Shown one piece after another: positions 13,001 to 23,949 of a stretch of DNA of 64,000 bases (its first letter is position 1; every line of letters starts with the position of its first letter). The notes under the pieces are model-generated. The model worked only from the letters and a program-made list of their open reading frames with translations, did not search any database and was not told the origin of the DNA. This DNA is from Siphlonurus alternatus (Eukaryota; Arthropoda; Insecta; Ephemeroptera; Siphlonuridae). The stretch is taken from NCBI GenBank assembly GCA_949825025.1, contig OX463781.1, positions 29,736,011 to 29,800,010 on the forward strand, in the 5' to 3' direction. A program made the position numbers and the translations under genes.

Positions 13001-13850
13001 AGTCAGTGAAAGTGTTACTGTATCGAGTCATATTCACATCATAGCAGTTTTTATAAACGAAGGCCATACAACTCAAAAGCCTGCAGTTTACTTCCCATGA
13101 CAATGGTGTCACCACATTGTTATATATTTTTATTGTTTTTTTTTATTTGTTAAGGGTAAGGTAACGCCACCAATGTTAAAAAAAGTCCCTCACACAAAAA
13201 TTCTGAAAAAAAATTAAAATATTCTCCTCTACACCCCCTATCAGTAGCTAAAATATCAGGTATACAAATTCGATCTAGTTTTTGAGTTATGAATTTGTAT
13301 ACCTGATATTTTAGCTACTGATAGGGGGTGTAGAGGAGAACATTTTAAATTTTTTTCAGAATTTTTGTGTGAGGGATTTTTTTTTAACATTGGTGGCGTT
13401 ACCTTACCCTTAAGAGAGTTCTGAACAACAAGCTAATATGAACGGCTTCAATAATGTACTAGTTTGTGCCAGTACTAGCACAGATATGAAATTAGCTCCT
13501 CATGTAACTAAATATGGTTTTGTTGCAGGCTTGTGTGTACTACTGTGGTCGTCTGAAGAGCAACAGCAAGCAGTTTGATGCAACTCAGAGCGGAGCTGGC
13601 TTCAAGTTCCGAGTGGGTCAGTCCGAGGTGATCAAGGGTTGGGATGTGGGCGTGGCGGGAATGAAAGTCGGAGGCAAGCGCAAGATAATCTGCCCTCCAC
13701 ACATGGCGTAAGTACCCTGCATGGGCATGACACATTGTTGACTTAACTGATAGAATTCCTCATTACAGCTATGGCAATCGCGGATCTCCCCCAACCATTC
13801 CCCCCAACAGCTGGCTTGTGTTCGAAGTGGAACTGAGAGGAGTATCGTAA
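4050..13850 (+). CDS. Fkbp39: 39/46 kDa FK506-binding nuclear protein (FKBP39/FKBP46 type)
   Basis: Nuclear peptidyl-prolyl isomerase and histone-chaperone-like protein. Eleven exons, all GT-AG: 4050-4059, 6852-6944, 7028-7192, 7950-8024, 8100-8210, 8503-8697, 9286-9440, 9787-9850, 12788-12924, 13529-13707, 13769-13850; 421 aa, all phases consistent. The first exon encodes only MFWG, matching the conserved start of this family. Residues 1-92 are the nucleoplasmin-like domain. Acidic tracts cover about 100-114 and 153-216. A KKRK nuclear-localisation-like motif lies at 129-132, and a Q/K-rich linker at about 222-260. The FKBP domain spans about 312-421 and keeps the FK506-pocket Tyr, Phe-Asp, EVIKGW, AYG and the late Phe. 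The loop residue equivalent to His87 of FKBP12 is Ser. Length fits the family (about 350-420 aa). Introns 1, 3, 6, 8 and 9 carry inverted-repeat elements. Confidence 0.94.
4130..4245 (+). repeat. tRNA-like SINE fragment with a pentanucleotide tail
   Basis: GTGGTCTCATGGTGACC (4146-4162) resembles an A box and GTTTCGATCCATG (4183-4195) a B box at about the right spacing. The following (GAAAT)n run and AATCTTTATTTA look like a short retroposon tail. It lies in FKBP39 intron 1. The class is inferred from promoter-like boxes only. Confidence 0.45.
4604..4843. mobile_element. Inverted-repeat element with TTAA/TTTA flanks
   Basis: Termini GGTGCTTTCACAT and ATGTGAAAGGACC are inverted. Inside them TATTCGAAAATTGCTACGGA pairs with TCCGTAGCGATTTTCGAATA. 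The left flank is TTAA and the right flank TTTA. The interior is GC-rich with repeated CCGTAG and GCCGCAG words. It lies in FKBP39 intron 1 and has no coding capacity. Confidence 0.75.
5756..5975. mobile_element. TIR element of 220 bp in FKBP39 intron 1
   Basis: CAAGGTTGGCTTTATACAGG at the left is exactly the inverse of CCTGTATAAAGCCAACCTTG at the right, and GGACCCAT pairs with ATGGGTCC further in. Small non-autonomous DNA transposon. Open frames across it on both strands are by-products. Confidence 0.85.
6222..6802 (+). repeat. Possible 3' fragment of a non-LTR retrotransposon
   Basis: A pyrimidine-rich, mixed-composition block ends CAATGTAAAGAAGAAGAAG and is followed closely by a (TAA)n run. 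Both are usual at LINE 3' ends. No reverse-transcriptase reading frame is visible, so the call rests on the tail alone. Confidence 0.3.
7354..7739. mobile_element. Family C inverted-repeat element in FKBP39 intron 3
   Basis: The left end is TTAA/GGGTAAGATAACACGAAC and the right end GTTCGTGTTATCTTACCC, with long complementary arms meeting near 7545. The right TTAA has decayed to TAAA. A poly-A run and C-rich runs follow at 7740-7910. Confidence 0.9.
8864..9012. mobile_element. Family B TIR element in FKBP39 intron 6
   Basis: The left end TATTGTCCCTTGCTCAGAAT is mirrored by GCTCATTGTTTCGGACGATA at the right. It is diverged relative to the copy at 17563-17740. Confidence 0.6.
10009..10385. mobile_element. 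Family E inverted-repeat element flanked by TTAA
   Basis: Left AGGTGAACTGAAGGGATTGC and right GCAATCCCTTCAATTCACCT are inverted, and TTAA stands at 10005-10008 and 10386-10389. The arms run about 140 bp and include GTGACGTATCAGCGACGGTT. The spacer is GC-rich. It lies in FKBP39 intron 8. Confidence 0.9.
10852..11157. mobile_element. Second, diverged family E element
   Basis: TTAA on both sides (10848-10851 and 11158-11161). GGCAAGGATCGTT pairs with AACGATCCTTGCC, and the right arm shares AATTGTCCTACAGCA with the element at 10009-10385. Arms have diverged more than in the first copy. Confidence 0.6.
11210..11498. mobile_element. Family A element, left end unclear
   Basis: Arms containing ATCAGTAGCTAAAATATCAG and its inverse are clear. 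The right terminus TTTTACCTTCCCC abuts the TTAA at 11499-11502, which also starts the next element. Confidence 0.75.
11503..11890. mobile_element. Family C element, chained copy 1
   Basis: Starts GGGTAAGGTAACACGAAC after TTAA (11499-11502) and ends GTTCGTGTTATCTTACCC before TTAA (11891-11894). Nearly complementary arms throughout, with a centre near 11700. It lies in FKBP39 intron 8. Confidence 0.92.
11895..12254. mobile_element. Family C element, chained copy 2
   Basis: Begins right after the single TTAA (11891-11894) shared with the previous element and ends ATACCC before TTAA (12255-12258). The right arm is shortened: a segment between AAGAACTGT and TTAATTAAATGGG is missing. Confidence 0.88.
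13152..13411. mobile_element. Family A element in FKBP39 intron 9
   Basis: Complete termini, TTAA/GGGTAAGGTAACGCCACC and GGTGGCGTTACCTTACCC/TTAA. The centre of the palindrome is deleted compared with the copies at 3307 and 28619, leaving about 260 bp. Confidence 0.92.
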
Positions 13851-14600
13851 ACTGGTGTCATTTTAGCAATAATTCATTCTTTATAAACTTCATTTATTTC
13901 AATTTTTATGTTCCTTGAATTGAAATATTTAATATTTCAAAATGTCATGTACTGTATAAATTTGCCTCAAGCAATCATGTCTTTTTAATAATCAATGTTG
14001 AATGACTGTATTACTAAATTTTTTTATGGTGCAACCTGACTTTTTGAAAATGTAATTGTTTGAGTAAATATAAATGCAGCACTACAAGAAACTTAAATCA
14101 TCCTATACAATAGAACACATTAGATCATTGATTGTACTCAACAGTTTTTGTCTTAAATTAATTAAAATAAAATGTCTGTGCTTTCGATTATAAACAATTT
14201 GAGCTACCGATGATCGGCAAACTAGATTTTAATAATTACCTCATTTGGAACATTAACAGTTTTGTTTTAATTATAAAAAAACTGAAGTTTTTTTTCATTT
14301 GGCATTTATATCATGCTAATATTTTTTTTTCTCGCGTATTATGAAATAAAATAACCTTCTATAGTTCAGTGCATTTAATACTGTTCCAATGATAGCCTGT
14401 ACGTAATGGTTTTATATTTTATTAATTTTGGTGCGACAAATTGTGCTAATTTACAGTATAAAGCATTATATTATAGCTTCATCTCGGAAAAACATTAAAC
14501 ATCATTACTTTGTATCCTTACTGTACATGTAGCCCTTGGTGCGTTGAGTGACACGTCTCAGGCCAGAGCACGAAACATTTTTAACGAGAATAAAACTATT
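13851..14600 (+). terminator. FKBP39 3' UTR region with candidate poly(A) signals
   Basis: AT-rich sequence after the TAA. Canonical AATAAA hexamers occur at 14166-14171 and 14345-14350 and again near 14590. Which one is used cannot be decided here. Confidence 0.45.
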
Positions 14601-15176
14601 AAAAGAAAAAAACTTCTCTTATTTCTTAATTGCATGGAGGAAATATAATTTATCCATGCTTAATTGTTAGTCATTGTGACCAGTGCCCTAGCTATTGCAG
14701 GGTTCAGTTAGGTGAAGGTGGTGTTAGTTAATTAACTTCAAAACAAATTTTCAATCTTAAAATAAATTTATTGTTTACTTAAAATAATCAATCAATCAAT
14801 ATTATTTTGATTTTTCAGTACAAGTTTTAGTCCTTCATTATTACAGTATGTAATATACAGTGTTGGCCATGAACGCGTTCAATGAACGACGTTCATTGAA
14901 CATGTTCATTTTTTCATGAACTGAACGTGAACGTCGTTCGATTTACAAAAAAAGAACTTGAACGTGAACATGTTCAATTTTTTAGCTTTGAACGTGAAAT
15001 GAACGTACGTTCATACTTCGTTCTTATTTGACTGGTAAATGTTGTAAAAAAAAATCACAGATATTTTCTACTCTTCTCAGAGTTCTCAGTACATACAAAA
15101 TGTTAAGGTTTAGAGAGGGAGGCAAGTCAATTTAAGAGGAGAGAGATACAGAGTCGTTTGAAATTGTCGACCCACC

Positions 15177-15182
<6 letters not shown>

Positions 15183-15232
<50 letters not shown>
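15183..15232. repeat. (CT)n microsatellite
   Basis: Pure CT dinucleotide run of about 25 units inside the hAT element. Confidence 0.95.
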
Positions 15233-15233
<1 letters not shown>

Positions 15234-15393
15234 GCCATAAATACGGACAAAGAAACTAAAAAAAAAAAAAAAAAAATGTGTTAAAAGTTAAAAGCAATTA
15301 TATCATAAACTTATTTGCGCTTCGTTGACTTTTTTAACATGGATGTTTTTAAAAATATTTTTAGTTTTTTTCTATTATACTAATGTTTTCTTT

Positions 15394-15755
15394 AAGGTAG
15401 GGATAATACGGATCAGTTGGCTCAATGCTAAAAAAATCCCATTCATAAAAATTATGAAAAAAAATTAAAATTTTCTCCTTATTTACATCCCCTATCAATA
15501 GGTAAAATATCAGGTATACAAAAACGAGCTAGTTTTCGAGTTAATAATTTTTAAAGTTGACTTATTTAACATGGAAGTTCCATTTCTCCATATTAAATTA
15601 GTCAACTTTAAAAACTTATAACTAAAAAACTAGCTCGTTTTTGTGTACCTGATGTTTTACCTACTGATAGGGGATGTAGAGGAGAACATTTTAAATTTTT
15701 TTCACAATTTTTATGAATGGGATTTTTTTAGCATTGGGCGTGTTACCTCTACCTT
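15394..15755. mobile_element. Family A element nested in the hAT element
   Basis: Diverged family A copy with ends AAGGTAGGGATAATACGG and GTGTTACCTCTACCTT and the usual complementary arms. It must be younger than the hAT insertion that surrounds it, or it moved with it. Confidence 0.8.
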
Positions 15756-17562
15756 ATTGATGGAAAAATGAGATTCAGAATGCAGGTATTCTTGTAAATC
15801 TTCCCTAACTGTTGTAAAAGTCACATCTTTCGTGGCGGCGCACGGCCCGGCGGCTTCATAAAGGAGCCGCGTGGATGAAGAATAGGAGGATATGGGTAGA
15901 AGATAAATTTTAGCTTCCTGATCACACAGTGAGATACCACTGCAATCTTCAACCCCCTTCCACCCTCTCTCCGTACGGGACCTCCTAAGTAGGCCATCGT
16001 TGCCACTGCCAAACCAAGGTCAAAACACTAAGGGAAGATCTTAAGAAGAGGGGAACCCTCTACCCCTTCCCCTCTCCTTTCCCACCCCCAATCACCCCTC
16101 CCAAAGGTACACAGTTCAAACATCAGTCATGCAGTCTTTAGTTATACGAGAGGATGGATACGCATGAATCGACCATTTTTTTTTTTTTTTAAAAAAAGGT
16201 GCATTCATTTTTTTCATAACATGTGTAGAAAAATAACAAAGTGTAAAGTGTGTGTTCTGTGTTGTGGAGGTGATTATGTGAATATTTAATATATAATTAA
16301 ATACAAAAAGATTTTATCGACAAATAATAAGTCATAATAAAAATTAATAATGTAATCACTGATACCTCCGTAACACCAGACTTGCCTGCAAGCTGTACGT
16401 GAGGCATATAAAAAATATTTCACATTCACATACGTTAATGAGGGTGATAAAAACTATATAAAGTGAAGTGCAAGCTCTGCATACCGATAAATAAACAATA
16501 TTCAACCGATAAAAAATCTGCAGTTATTTTGAAACGGCAAATTAAGTAAGTGATAATTTTTATTTGTTGTTGCTTTGTAATGTTTCAGCGTAATTTTACA
16601 TAAACAAATAATATCCACGGCGCGTTGTTGTTCAAAGGTTTACACGCTTATTAACATATATCTCTTAATTTGCAATAATTATATCGCAAATTATTAATTT
16701 TTGAGTTATGCATTTCTGACGAATTCAGAGAGTAAATTCTAAATTATACAATAATTTCATATTAATTAATAAGTTATCATTTTCGTTGAAAAATTTTAAA
16801 AAAAATTTGTTATATGTTTTATTGGGTTACATAATATATATATATTTTTTTAAACAGTTTTATTAGTTAAAATGAGAATACAGTCCTACCAAGGCTGGAA
16901 GCCTTATGAGTAGGTGCTGGTGTACAAATTACATTACATTGAGCTTTGCAGAAAATTAAAAAAAAAAATAGTAATAAATAAAAGGCTACATTATTTGTTA
17001 AAACTTTGAAACTTTTAAAACATTGATTAAAAAAAAAAAATGAACGATGAAATGAACGCGTTCATTTATAAAATGAACTATGAACTGAACGCGTTCACTC
17101 TCACATTAATGAACATGAACATGAACTCGTTCAATTTTAGGGCGAATGAACATGAACTGAACGCGTTCGTTTCAAATACGAACGTGGCCAACACTGGTAA
17201 TATATTCAAAAGAATTGTTTATTTAGTTTTAGAAATGATTGAAATCCGTGGAGTTACATAAGTTAAAATTTATGATTACAAATTTTCTCTTAATAAATGT
17301 ATTTCAGTTTGAACTAAATGTTTAAATGCACATTTATGAATTCTGAATAACTAGTACAAATATCACAAAAATATTATGCCAGATGGACATAAACTATTAT
17401 AATTATGTTTAAATAAATTCAACAAAATCATTAAATATCTTTTAACTTTTAATATTGAATATCTTTTAACTTTTAATATAAAAATCACTGCATCGTGATG
17501 CATCAATGCCAAGAAAGGCTAGACCTGTGACATAGTTAAATGAATATTATGAATTTTAAATT

Positions 17563-17740
17563 ATATTGTCTCTTGTCCGGAATAATGAGCTATCTGCTTG
17601 CCTCGATTTCGTTAATAATGAAACATCTGTTATTTTAGCTAGGTGAGTGCAATAATAAGTTGTAAATAATTATAACAAAGTTCATTTTTGCGCTCACCAG
17701 AAATAGAAGATAGCTCATTATTCCGGACAAGGGACAATAT
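17563..17740. mobile_element. Family B TIR element, best-preserved copy
   Basis: ATTGTCTCTTGTCCGGAATA at the left and TATTCCGGACAAGGGACAAT at the right are near-perfect inverses, and the match continues into GAGCTATC/GATAGCTC. Length 178 bp. The two other copies in this window are recognised from these ends. Confidence 0.85.
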
Positions 17741-18007
17741 GTAATAAGTGTGTGGGCCCTATCACTTAATTGTGTGTTCGTCGTTAATAGGTATTACGCA
17801 CTTTGGAGGAAATAGTATCTGTAGTAAATTGCAACACTCGGAACAACCCAATCGGTGTCTCAACTATCAGTATATTTATCATTGGATGTATGTGTATTTA
17901 CTTTCTGTAGGTAATGATTGTAGACACAAACTTATTGTTAGTTACCTTTTACAGTGAACTGAAATAATTATAAAAATTGAAAGAAACCCATGCTGTGATT
18001 GGAAAAC

Positions 18008-18327
18008 AATGGAGTACCAACCTCAATTTTTTTTATTTTTTATTGCAGAAATGGATAGAGGGTGCAAAGTTATGCTACTTTGATTTTTTTTTCAGATTTT
18101 GTAGAGCCCGGCAACTGTTTTTAAAAAATTATTGAAAGTGCAGAAAAAGTGCCGCCTCTCTTAATAAAAGATAGGACCCAAAAGGAACGTGGATTCGAAC
18201 CCGACCTCACCAAAACTTTTTAGCACTACTTCCCGGTCCCTAAAAAATCTGCAAAAAATCAGAGTAACATAACTTTTCATCCTCTATCCATTTCTGCTAT
18301 AAAAAAAATTTAGGTTGATACTCCATT
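18008..18327. mobile_element. Family D fold-back element (a)
   Basis: The outer arms GGAGTACCAACCTCAA and TTGATACTCC are inverted, as are AGAAATGGATAGAGGGTG and ATCCTCTATCCATTTCT. The loop carries GGATTCGAACCCGACCTC, which resembles a reversed tRNA T-arm. Downstream of the MXRA7 stop. Confidence 0.8.
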
Positions 18328-18500
18328 AAAGGGCTCTCAGAAATAAATATAAAATAATACTCTTCTGTCTGATTTGAGACAATTAATAATAATTAAATTA
18401 ATGTTGGCAATTTCAGCATAAATAAGTTAAAATTGAGAATATTTTAATTAAGTGCCTTCCCTGGAACCTATAAATTAATAAATAGCAGTGGTAAATTTGG

Positions 18501-18831
18501 AATGAGATATTAGAATGTGAAAATTTTAGTGGCTTAATCGAAAAAGGGGTAAACATATTGTGCTGTGAATTTTTTCAGATTTTTCTGAGACTGGGGACTA
18601 TTTTTAAAAAATTATTAAAAGCCTATTTTATGACGTCACGGGCGGCACTGCCCTATCCTTTTCTATCCTTTTTCTTAAGGAGTGCCGCCCGTGACGTCAT
18701 CAAAATAGACTTTCAATAATTTTTTAAAAATAGTTCCCAGTTTAAAAAAAATCGGAAAAAATTCACAGTACCATATTTTTACCCCTTCTTTTGATTAAGC
18801 CACTAAAATTTTCACATTCTAATAACTCATT
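18501..18831. mobile_element. Family D fold-back element (b)
   Basis: Arms begin AATGAGATATTAGAATGTGA and end TCACATTCTAATAACTCATT. The inner stem contains TGACGTCACGGGCGGCACT and its inverse. The core (TTTTTCAGATTTTTCTGAGA) is shared with the other D copies, while the outer ends differ. Confidence 0.85.
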
Positions 18832-18995
18832 GCTTCAAGAATGTACAGGTTAAAAAATACCAAGGCCACTGATTACACCCTGTTTTTCTAATGTGTAGAA
18901 AAACTTATAAAATTTTAATTTAAGTTAGAGACCGCTGCTCCATTAATTGTGCTAGTTTGATTTGTCGTCTTTGCCAGGATGATTCAGTGAGGCGG

Positions 18996-21900
18996 TCAGC
19001 TCCTGTAGAGCCGCAGCTGCTCTTGCATCTCGGTCTTGGAGTTCAGCATGAACTTATCCTCCTGTTCTCTCAGCAGCTCCCAGATGGCCTCCAGCTGCTG
19101 GGCCTCAGTCCTGCAAGCATAATCAACCATAAACTCAGAGCTTCTACTACACAATGTCTATGTTTGAACCCCTTTAGAAAGTTGGCAAAGAGTTTTCCAT
19201 CCTATAGATGTCATAATATTGATGTATTGTTTGAACAAATCAAAATTATGGCATTATTGATGATGGAATTTTTAAAGGCTAGTAATCTGTATCAGGTGTA
19301 TGTAGGTATGAAGAAGGGAAGTTGACCTTCCCCGATAGTTCAAGGATTATTGTCACTGGTCTTAGGAAATGGTAAATCACTCCAATTTTTTCAGCATTGC
19401 ATAGAGAAAAAATAAATAAAAATTTTAATGCAATAAAAACCACCTAAATTCAGTGCCAATATTTTTTAAATCGAGATATAAAAAACGCATGTTATCAAAT
19501 GCAAATTTCTATCTCCGTAATGGTACAGAATAATGTATTCACATTTTAGCTTAAAAAACAATAATTATTTTAAATAGAATTATGATGAAATAATAATTAT
19601 ATTTTACCATTTACTTTTTGAGTTACAAGCCTTCATAAAAACTGCACAACTCGGCAACTTTGCTCTTAGCTTAAAGGCGGATTTCCATGGAGCGTGGAAA
19701 GCGAGAAAATCGCGTGCCATAGCCAATCAGAGGCTCGGAATTTCCTCGCCTTGCGGGGAGCGTTTCTTTGCCAACATGGCTACCATACGAGATTGAAGCA
19801 AGTGCGCTTTTCTCGCGCCGCCAAGCCCCGCTCGACATCGCTCCATGGAAATGCACCTTAACTGGATGGGATAACAATGTTGCCAAGTTGTCAAAAAACA
19901 ACTTTACACTTTTTAGCAAAAAAAAAAAAAACAACATCGCGGTCATGAGCAGCCATTTTGACTAGTGAGTCAAAACAGAGTACAACTATTTACGACTCGT
20001 ATTTAAATGTTTTTTAATGTTTGCAAGCATGATGGATGAATAAAATACACGATGAAGTGTTTAAAGCGATTCATTTTATTAAATAAACACATTTTATTTT
20101 GCTGATCATTGCTTTCCTAATATTGCTTTTTCTTGTCACTCATATGTATTGCGTATGAAAAGAAGATGGCAGCGCATAAAAGAAAGATGGCGGAACTTCC
20201 GGTGACAATAATCGTTAATTGCTCGGAGTAATTTTTTACACATGGAACTAAAAAATGAAATTCATACAGTAATTATTTTATTGCTCCTCACAATAATAAT
20301 AACTGCTCATTTTCAAATTATTTAAACCTGTTCTTAAAATACAGTATAATATATTTCCCGGCAGGCATTTAAGGGGATCGAAGGTAACAGGCCTAATAAA
20401 AAAAAAAAAAAAATCCCTCACATGAAAATTATGAAAAAAAAAAAAATTATATTAAAATGTTCTCCACATTCCCTATCAGTAGCTAATACATATATCATCA
20501 GGTATACAAATCCGAGCTAGTTTTTAAGTTATGAATTTGTGTACCTGATTTTTAGCTACTGATAGGGGATGTAGAGGAGAAAAAATGAATTTTTTTCATA
20601 TTTAATGCGAGAGATTTTTTTTTTTAACATTAAGCGTGTTACCTTACCCTTAATTAATGCGGACATGCACACGATGGATATTAATATATAACTTACCGTT
20701 TTTCCAGTTCAATCTGCTCATCATTGTAATCATCTCCATGCAGATGTTTCAGCAAGGCTTTTTGTTTGGCAGCTTTGATCTTACCCACTACTCCTCCAAA
20801 CTCCCCAGACACTAAAGGTGTTTGCTTATCTTGTAAGTCATCCTAAAAATTGCCAAAACAACCTTACACACAGCCCTATAATCTGATACTATAGGACTAG
20901 GAGTGTAGCGAGTACAGATAAATTGAAAGCTGCTTACAGAAAAAAGTGGATTATTTTCACAATGGATTTAATCACGGGGAACAGCTCAGCTTTTATATTT
21001 TCATTGCTTTATATTGAAGATATCAAACCTAATATTTTAACTTTTTAGCAAGAGCAACAATAGCATACACATTTTTTTTTCTCTCTTTAGAGGGTCAATT
21101 ATATCACGCTCACGCCTTACAGCAATGATTTGAGGAGGCATGGCATGACATCATTGTGTTTTAATTTTAATACACTAGCTGTATTATTATCATTTACTGT
21201 GCTCAAGAGAAGGTGATAATTTTCTGTGTACAAAATTATGTTTGACATCATCAATAATGCTTTAAGAATGTAAAAGCTGAAGCTGTTTCCTTTAAAGTTT
21301 ACTGTAGTGTTACTTCGCATGCAGATCTTAAAAAAGGGGGGGGGGACAGGGGTGATTGCTTATCCCAATAGAGGGTTTATATTCCAAGGTGCTTCCGTTG
21401 CCCAAAATCTAACATATAAAGGCATAGTATAATTATGTCAAGAATAATGAAGGCAGCTATGCTTAATTAAAAAATCCTAGGAAATTATAGGTTTATGTTA
21501 CAGCAAGTATTACCTTATAATATATATAGTTTTTTTTTCTGTACTCTGTACCATGCAATGCTTATTACTTTTGACGTTAATTATGTATATAAATATGACC
21601 AAATAAGTTTGAGTACAGTAAAACATTGAAACATATACATACGTAATTATAATTATTCAAAATATTAATATATTCACTGTAAGCTATATAATATATCTTC
21701 TATGGTGTCTGAAACCCCCCTTTTTTTAAGGGTAAGATAACACGAACAATCAATTGTTGTTGATTAACACGTTTAAACCTTAGCAACCTCATAATAATTC
21801 TGAATTTATTTTGAGAGACAATTCTTAGCACCAAAAAAATGTGGAAAAAATTTCAAAACAATTTTTAAAGTTGACTAATTTAACACGGGATTTCCATTTC

Positions 21901-23949
21901 TCCATGTTAAAGTAGTCAACTTTAAAATTTCATAACTCAAAAACTAGATCGAATTTGTATACCTGATATTTTAGCTACTGATAGGGGGTGTAGAGGAGAA
22001 CATTTTAAATTTTTTTCAGAATTTTTGTGTGAGGGATTTTTTTTAACATTGGTGGCGTTACCTTACCCTTAAATGAATTTTTTAAATTTTCAGTATAGGG
22101 CTTCCCATGGAGACCGAAACTAAAAAATTAATTCAAAAAAATTGGATCGTCCGATTGTTTTGAAATTTTCTCCATATTTTTTTAATGCCAAGAACTGTCT
22201 CTCAAAAGAAATTCAGAATCATTATGAGGTTGCTAAGGTTTACATGTTAATCAAATGGGACTAACAACAATCGATTGTTCGTGTTATCTTACCCTTAAAT
22301 GAATTTTTTAAATTTTCAGTATAGGGCTTTCCCATGGAGACCTAAACTAAGAAATTAATTTAAAAAAATTGGATCGTCCGATTGTTTTGAAATTTTTTTT
22401 CTACAATTTTTTGGTACTAAGAACTGTCTCTCAAAAAAAAAAAAAAAAAAAAATCAGAATTATTATGAGGTTGCTAAGGTTTACATGTTAATCAAATGGG
22501 ACCAGTGGCGTAACTACAAAATGTGGGCCCAGGGGCTGAAGGCAGGTTTGGGCCCCTTCGCCGCGAAGCGGCGGCTTCGAAGGGGGGGTAGGGGTATGAT
22601 CCCCGCCAGAGGCGAATTTTTTTTAGAAAATGCGGGCGTGACAATATTTTTTTTATTAAGAAAATTACATATTTTAATGCAATTAGATTATTCGCTCAAT
22701 ATTTATCTTATTAATTTATGAATGCATTGCAGATCCGAAATATTTTGCATTCAACGCATAATGTCACGTTTTATGCAGCAATCGGCAATTTTAAAGCAAA
22801 AATAAAAAACTCAGTATGGTGAACTGTAAAAAAATAAAAATTGATTAGTTATTTTAATCTACTATAACATAAATTACGAATTAACATGAATGGTATACTA
22901 TCACATAAAAAATGTCTATAATGTAAGCACAAAATGTTGAATTATTAGAGGCTACGATTATTTGAATTGCAGCTGCACACGCGTGCTTCGACGACATGGT
23001 GAACTGAATTTGGGGTGGTTCGCTATTGTTCTCCCCATCCCCAAGTGATGATGATATTAATGATAATGCTTGCTCCCAGTCTTCATATTTTGTGACAAAT
23101 ATTTAAAACCTTTTGTTTACATACATGGGGAAAAAAATAATAAATTATGCCTAGTTTAAAAAATTATTTATTATTGTTATTTTTTGTCACTCTCAATTGA
23201 AAATCAACGAGTTTAACAGAAAAGGCCCCCTGTGATGACCGGGCCCGGAGCCCCCTCTGTAGTTACGCCACTGAATGGGACTACAATTTAACAATTGATT
23301 GTTTGTGTTATCTTACCCTTAATTAATACCTGCATAATGTACTGCATGTTCTGGCTAGGTTAAATGTCACTCCCATTTAATTTTCATTGCATGTGTTAGC
23401 ATGAAGAGCCCTAGACTGAATTAGCTCGCCCAATGTTAATTTACGACAGTAGACCTCACAAATACAAGGAATTAATGTTGATTAAATGTGAAGCTTTTAT
23501 AGGCACACTAGCTACAGAGAAGTTGGTCCTAATTTAAAATATGGTTCATAAACCAATAAAACCAAAACTTGGTACTATATAATATTTCGACCCTCATAGG
23601 GTAAAATATAATATGCAGCTTCTTACTGTTCTCGAGCTTCCGAACCTACAAATACATTTTTCCATAGAGCTTGACCATGTATGTTTTTCATATATATATT
23701 AGGATAATTAAAATAGCCTTGAAAAACATACATGGTCAAGCTCAATGCAGCTTATTTTAATACAAGAGCATGCAGACAAACCTCATTTTCTATTTCTGCT
23801 GAGTGAAGATCAGTTACTGCACTTGCAAATACATCAAATTTATGATAGAAAAGTGTTGCAATTAATGCTAGTACCGATATAAGTACTGAAAATATATAAA
23901 CTGGCGATAAATTATAAACATAAATTGGAAAATTTTCACTCCATGACAT
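18996..23949 (-). CDS. Matrix-remodeling-associated protein 7-like membrane protein
   Basis: Three exons on the minus strand: 23949-23782, 20842-20697 and 19110-18996 (TGA at 18998-18996), giving 142 aa with GT-AG junctions in phase. Residues 15-36 form one hydrophobic helix (SPVYIFSVLISVLALIATLF), a likely N-terminal anchor. Residues 70-142 are highly charged and helical, and end in EQLRLYRS. This C-terminal block (GKIKAAKQKALL, QLEAIWELLREQEDKF, EQLRLY) matches the conserved helical domain of animal MXRA7, whose human member ends EQLRLYDM. The vertebrate acidic linker is much longer. The molecular function of the family is poorly known. A further small exon between the first two cannot be excluded. 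The start is the only ATG before the helix. Confidence 0.8.
19675..19857. mobile_element. TTAA element of 183 bp in MXRA7 intron 2
   Basis: AGGCGGATTTCCATGGAGCG at the left and CGCTCCATGGAAATGCACC at the right are inverted. Both flanks are TTAA (19671-19674, 19858-19861). The interior is GC-rich, and open frames across it are incidental. Confidence 0.88.
20371..20651. mobile_element. Family A element in MXRA7 intron 2, just after an exon donor
   Basis: Right end GTGTTACCTTACCC/TTAA and left end TTAAGGGGATCGAAGGTAAC. The centre is partly deleted. The element lies only about 45 bp from the splice donor of the second MXRA7 exon (20697). Confidence 0.85.
21726..23322. mobile_element. Nested array of family C, family A and hAT elements
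   Basis: It opens with TTAA/GGGTAAGATAACACGAAC (family C). It switches at about 21866 into a family A half ending GGTGGCGTTACCTTACCC/TTAA (22069-22072), and continues with two copies of a C right half, both starting ATGAATTTTTTAAATTTTCA (from 22073 and about 22300). The second is split by a hAT element (22503-23273). It closes at TTACCC/TTAA near 23319. It lies in MXRA7 intron 1. Confidence 0.85.
22503..23273. mobile_element. hAT-type non-autonomous element, perfect 8-bp duplication
   Basis: TIR CAGTGGCGTAACTAC (22503-22517) and GTAGTTACGCCACTG (23259-23273). Both flanks are AATGGGAC (22495-22502 and 23274-23281), and removing one copy restores the family C sequence. Inside the TIRs are GGGCCC-rich subterminal blocks. 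No transposase remains in the 771 bp. Confidence 0.95.

Larger units (their letters stand above)
14858..17196. mobile_element. hAT-type element of 2.3 kb with perfect 8-bp target duplication
   Basis: TIR CAGTGTTGGCCA at 14858 and its inverse TGGCCAACACTG ending at 17196. The flanks GTAATATA (14850-14857) and GTAATATA (17197-17204) are identical, the 8-bp duplication typical of hAT transposons. About 160 bp at each end is dense in GAACGTT/TGAACG subterminal repeats, probable transposase-binding sites. No transposase frame survives, so it is non-autonomous or decayed. A (CT)n tract (15183-15232) and a family A element (15394-15755) lie inside. It sits between convergent FKBP39 and MXRA7. Confidence 0.9.

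Noticed and set aside
22485..22721. 78-codon frame with a basic GGRG stretch
   Set aside because: It crosses the hAT terminus and the family C arm and is explained by their GC-rich ends.
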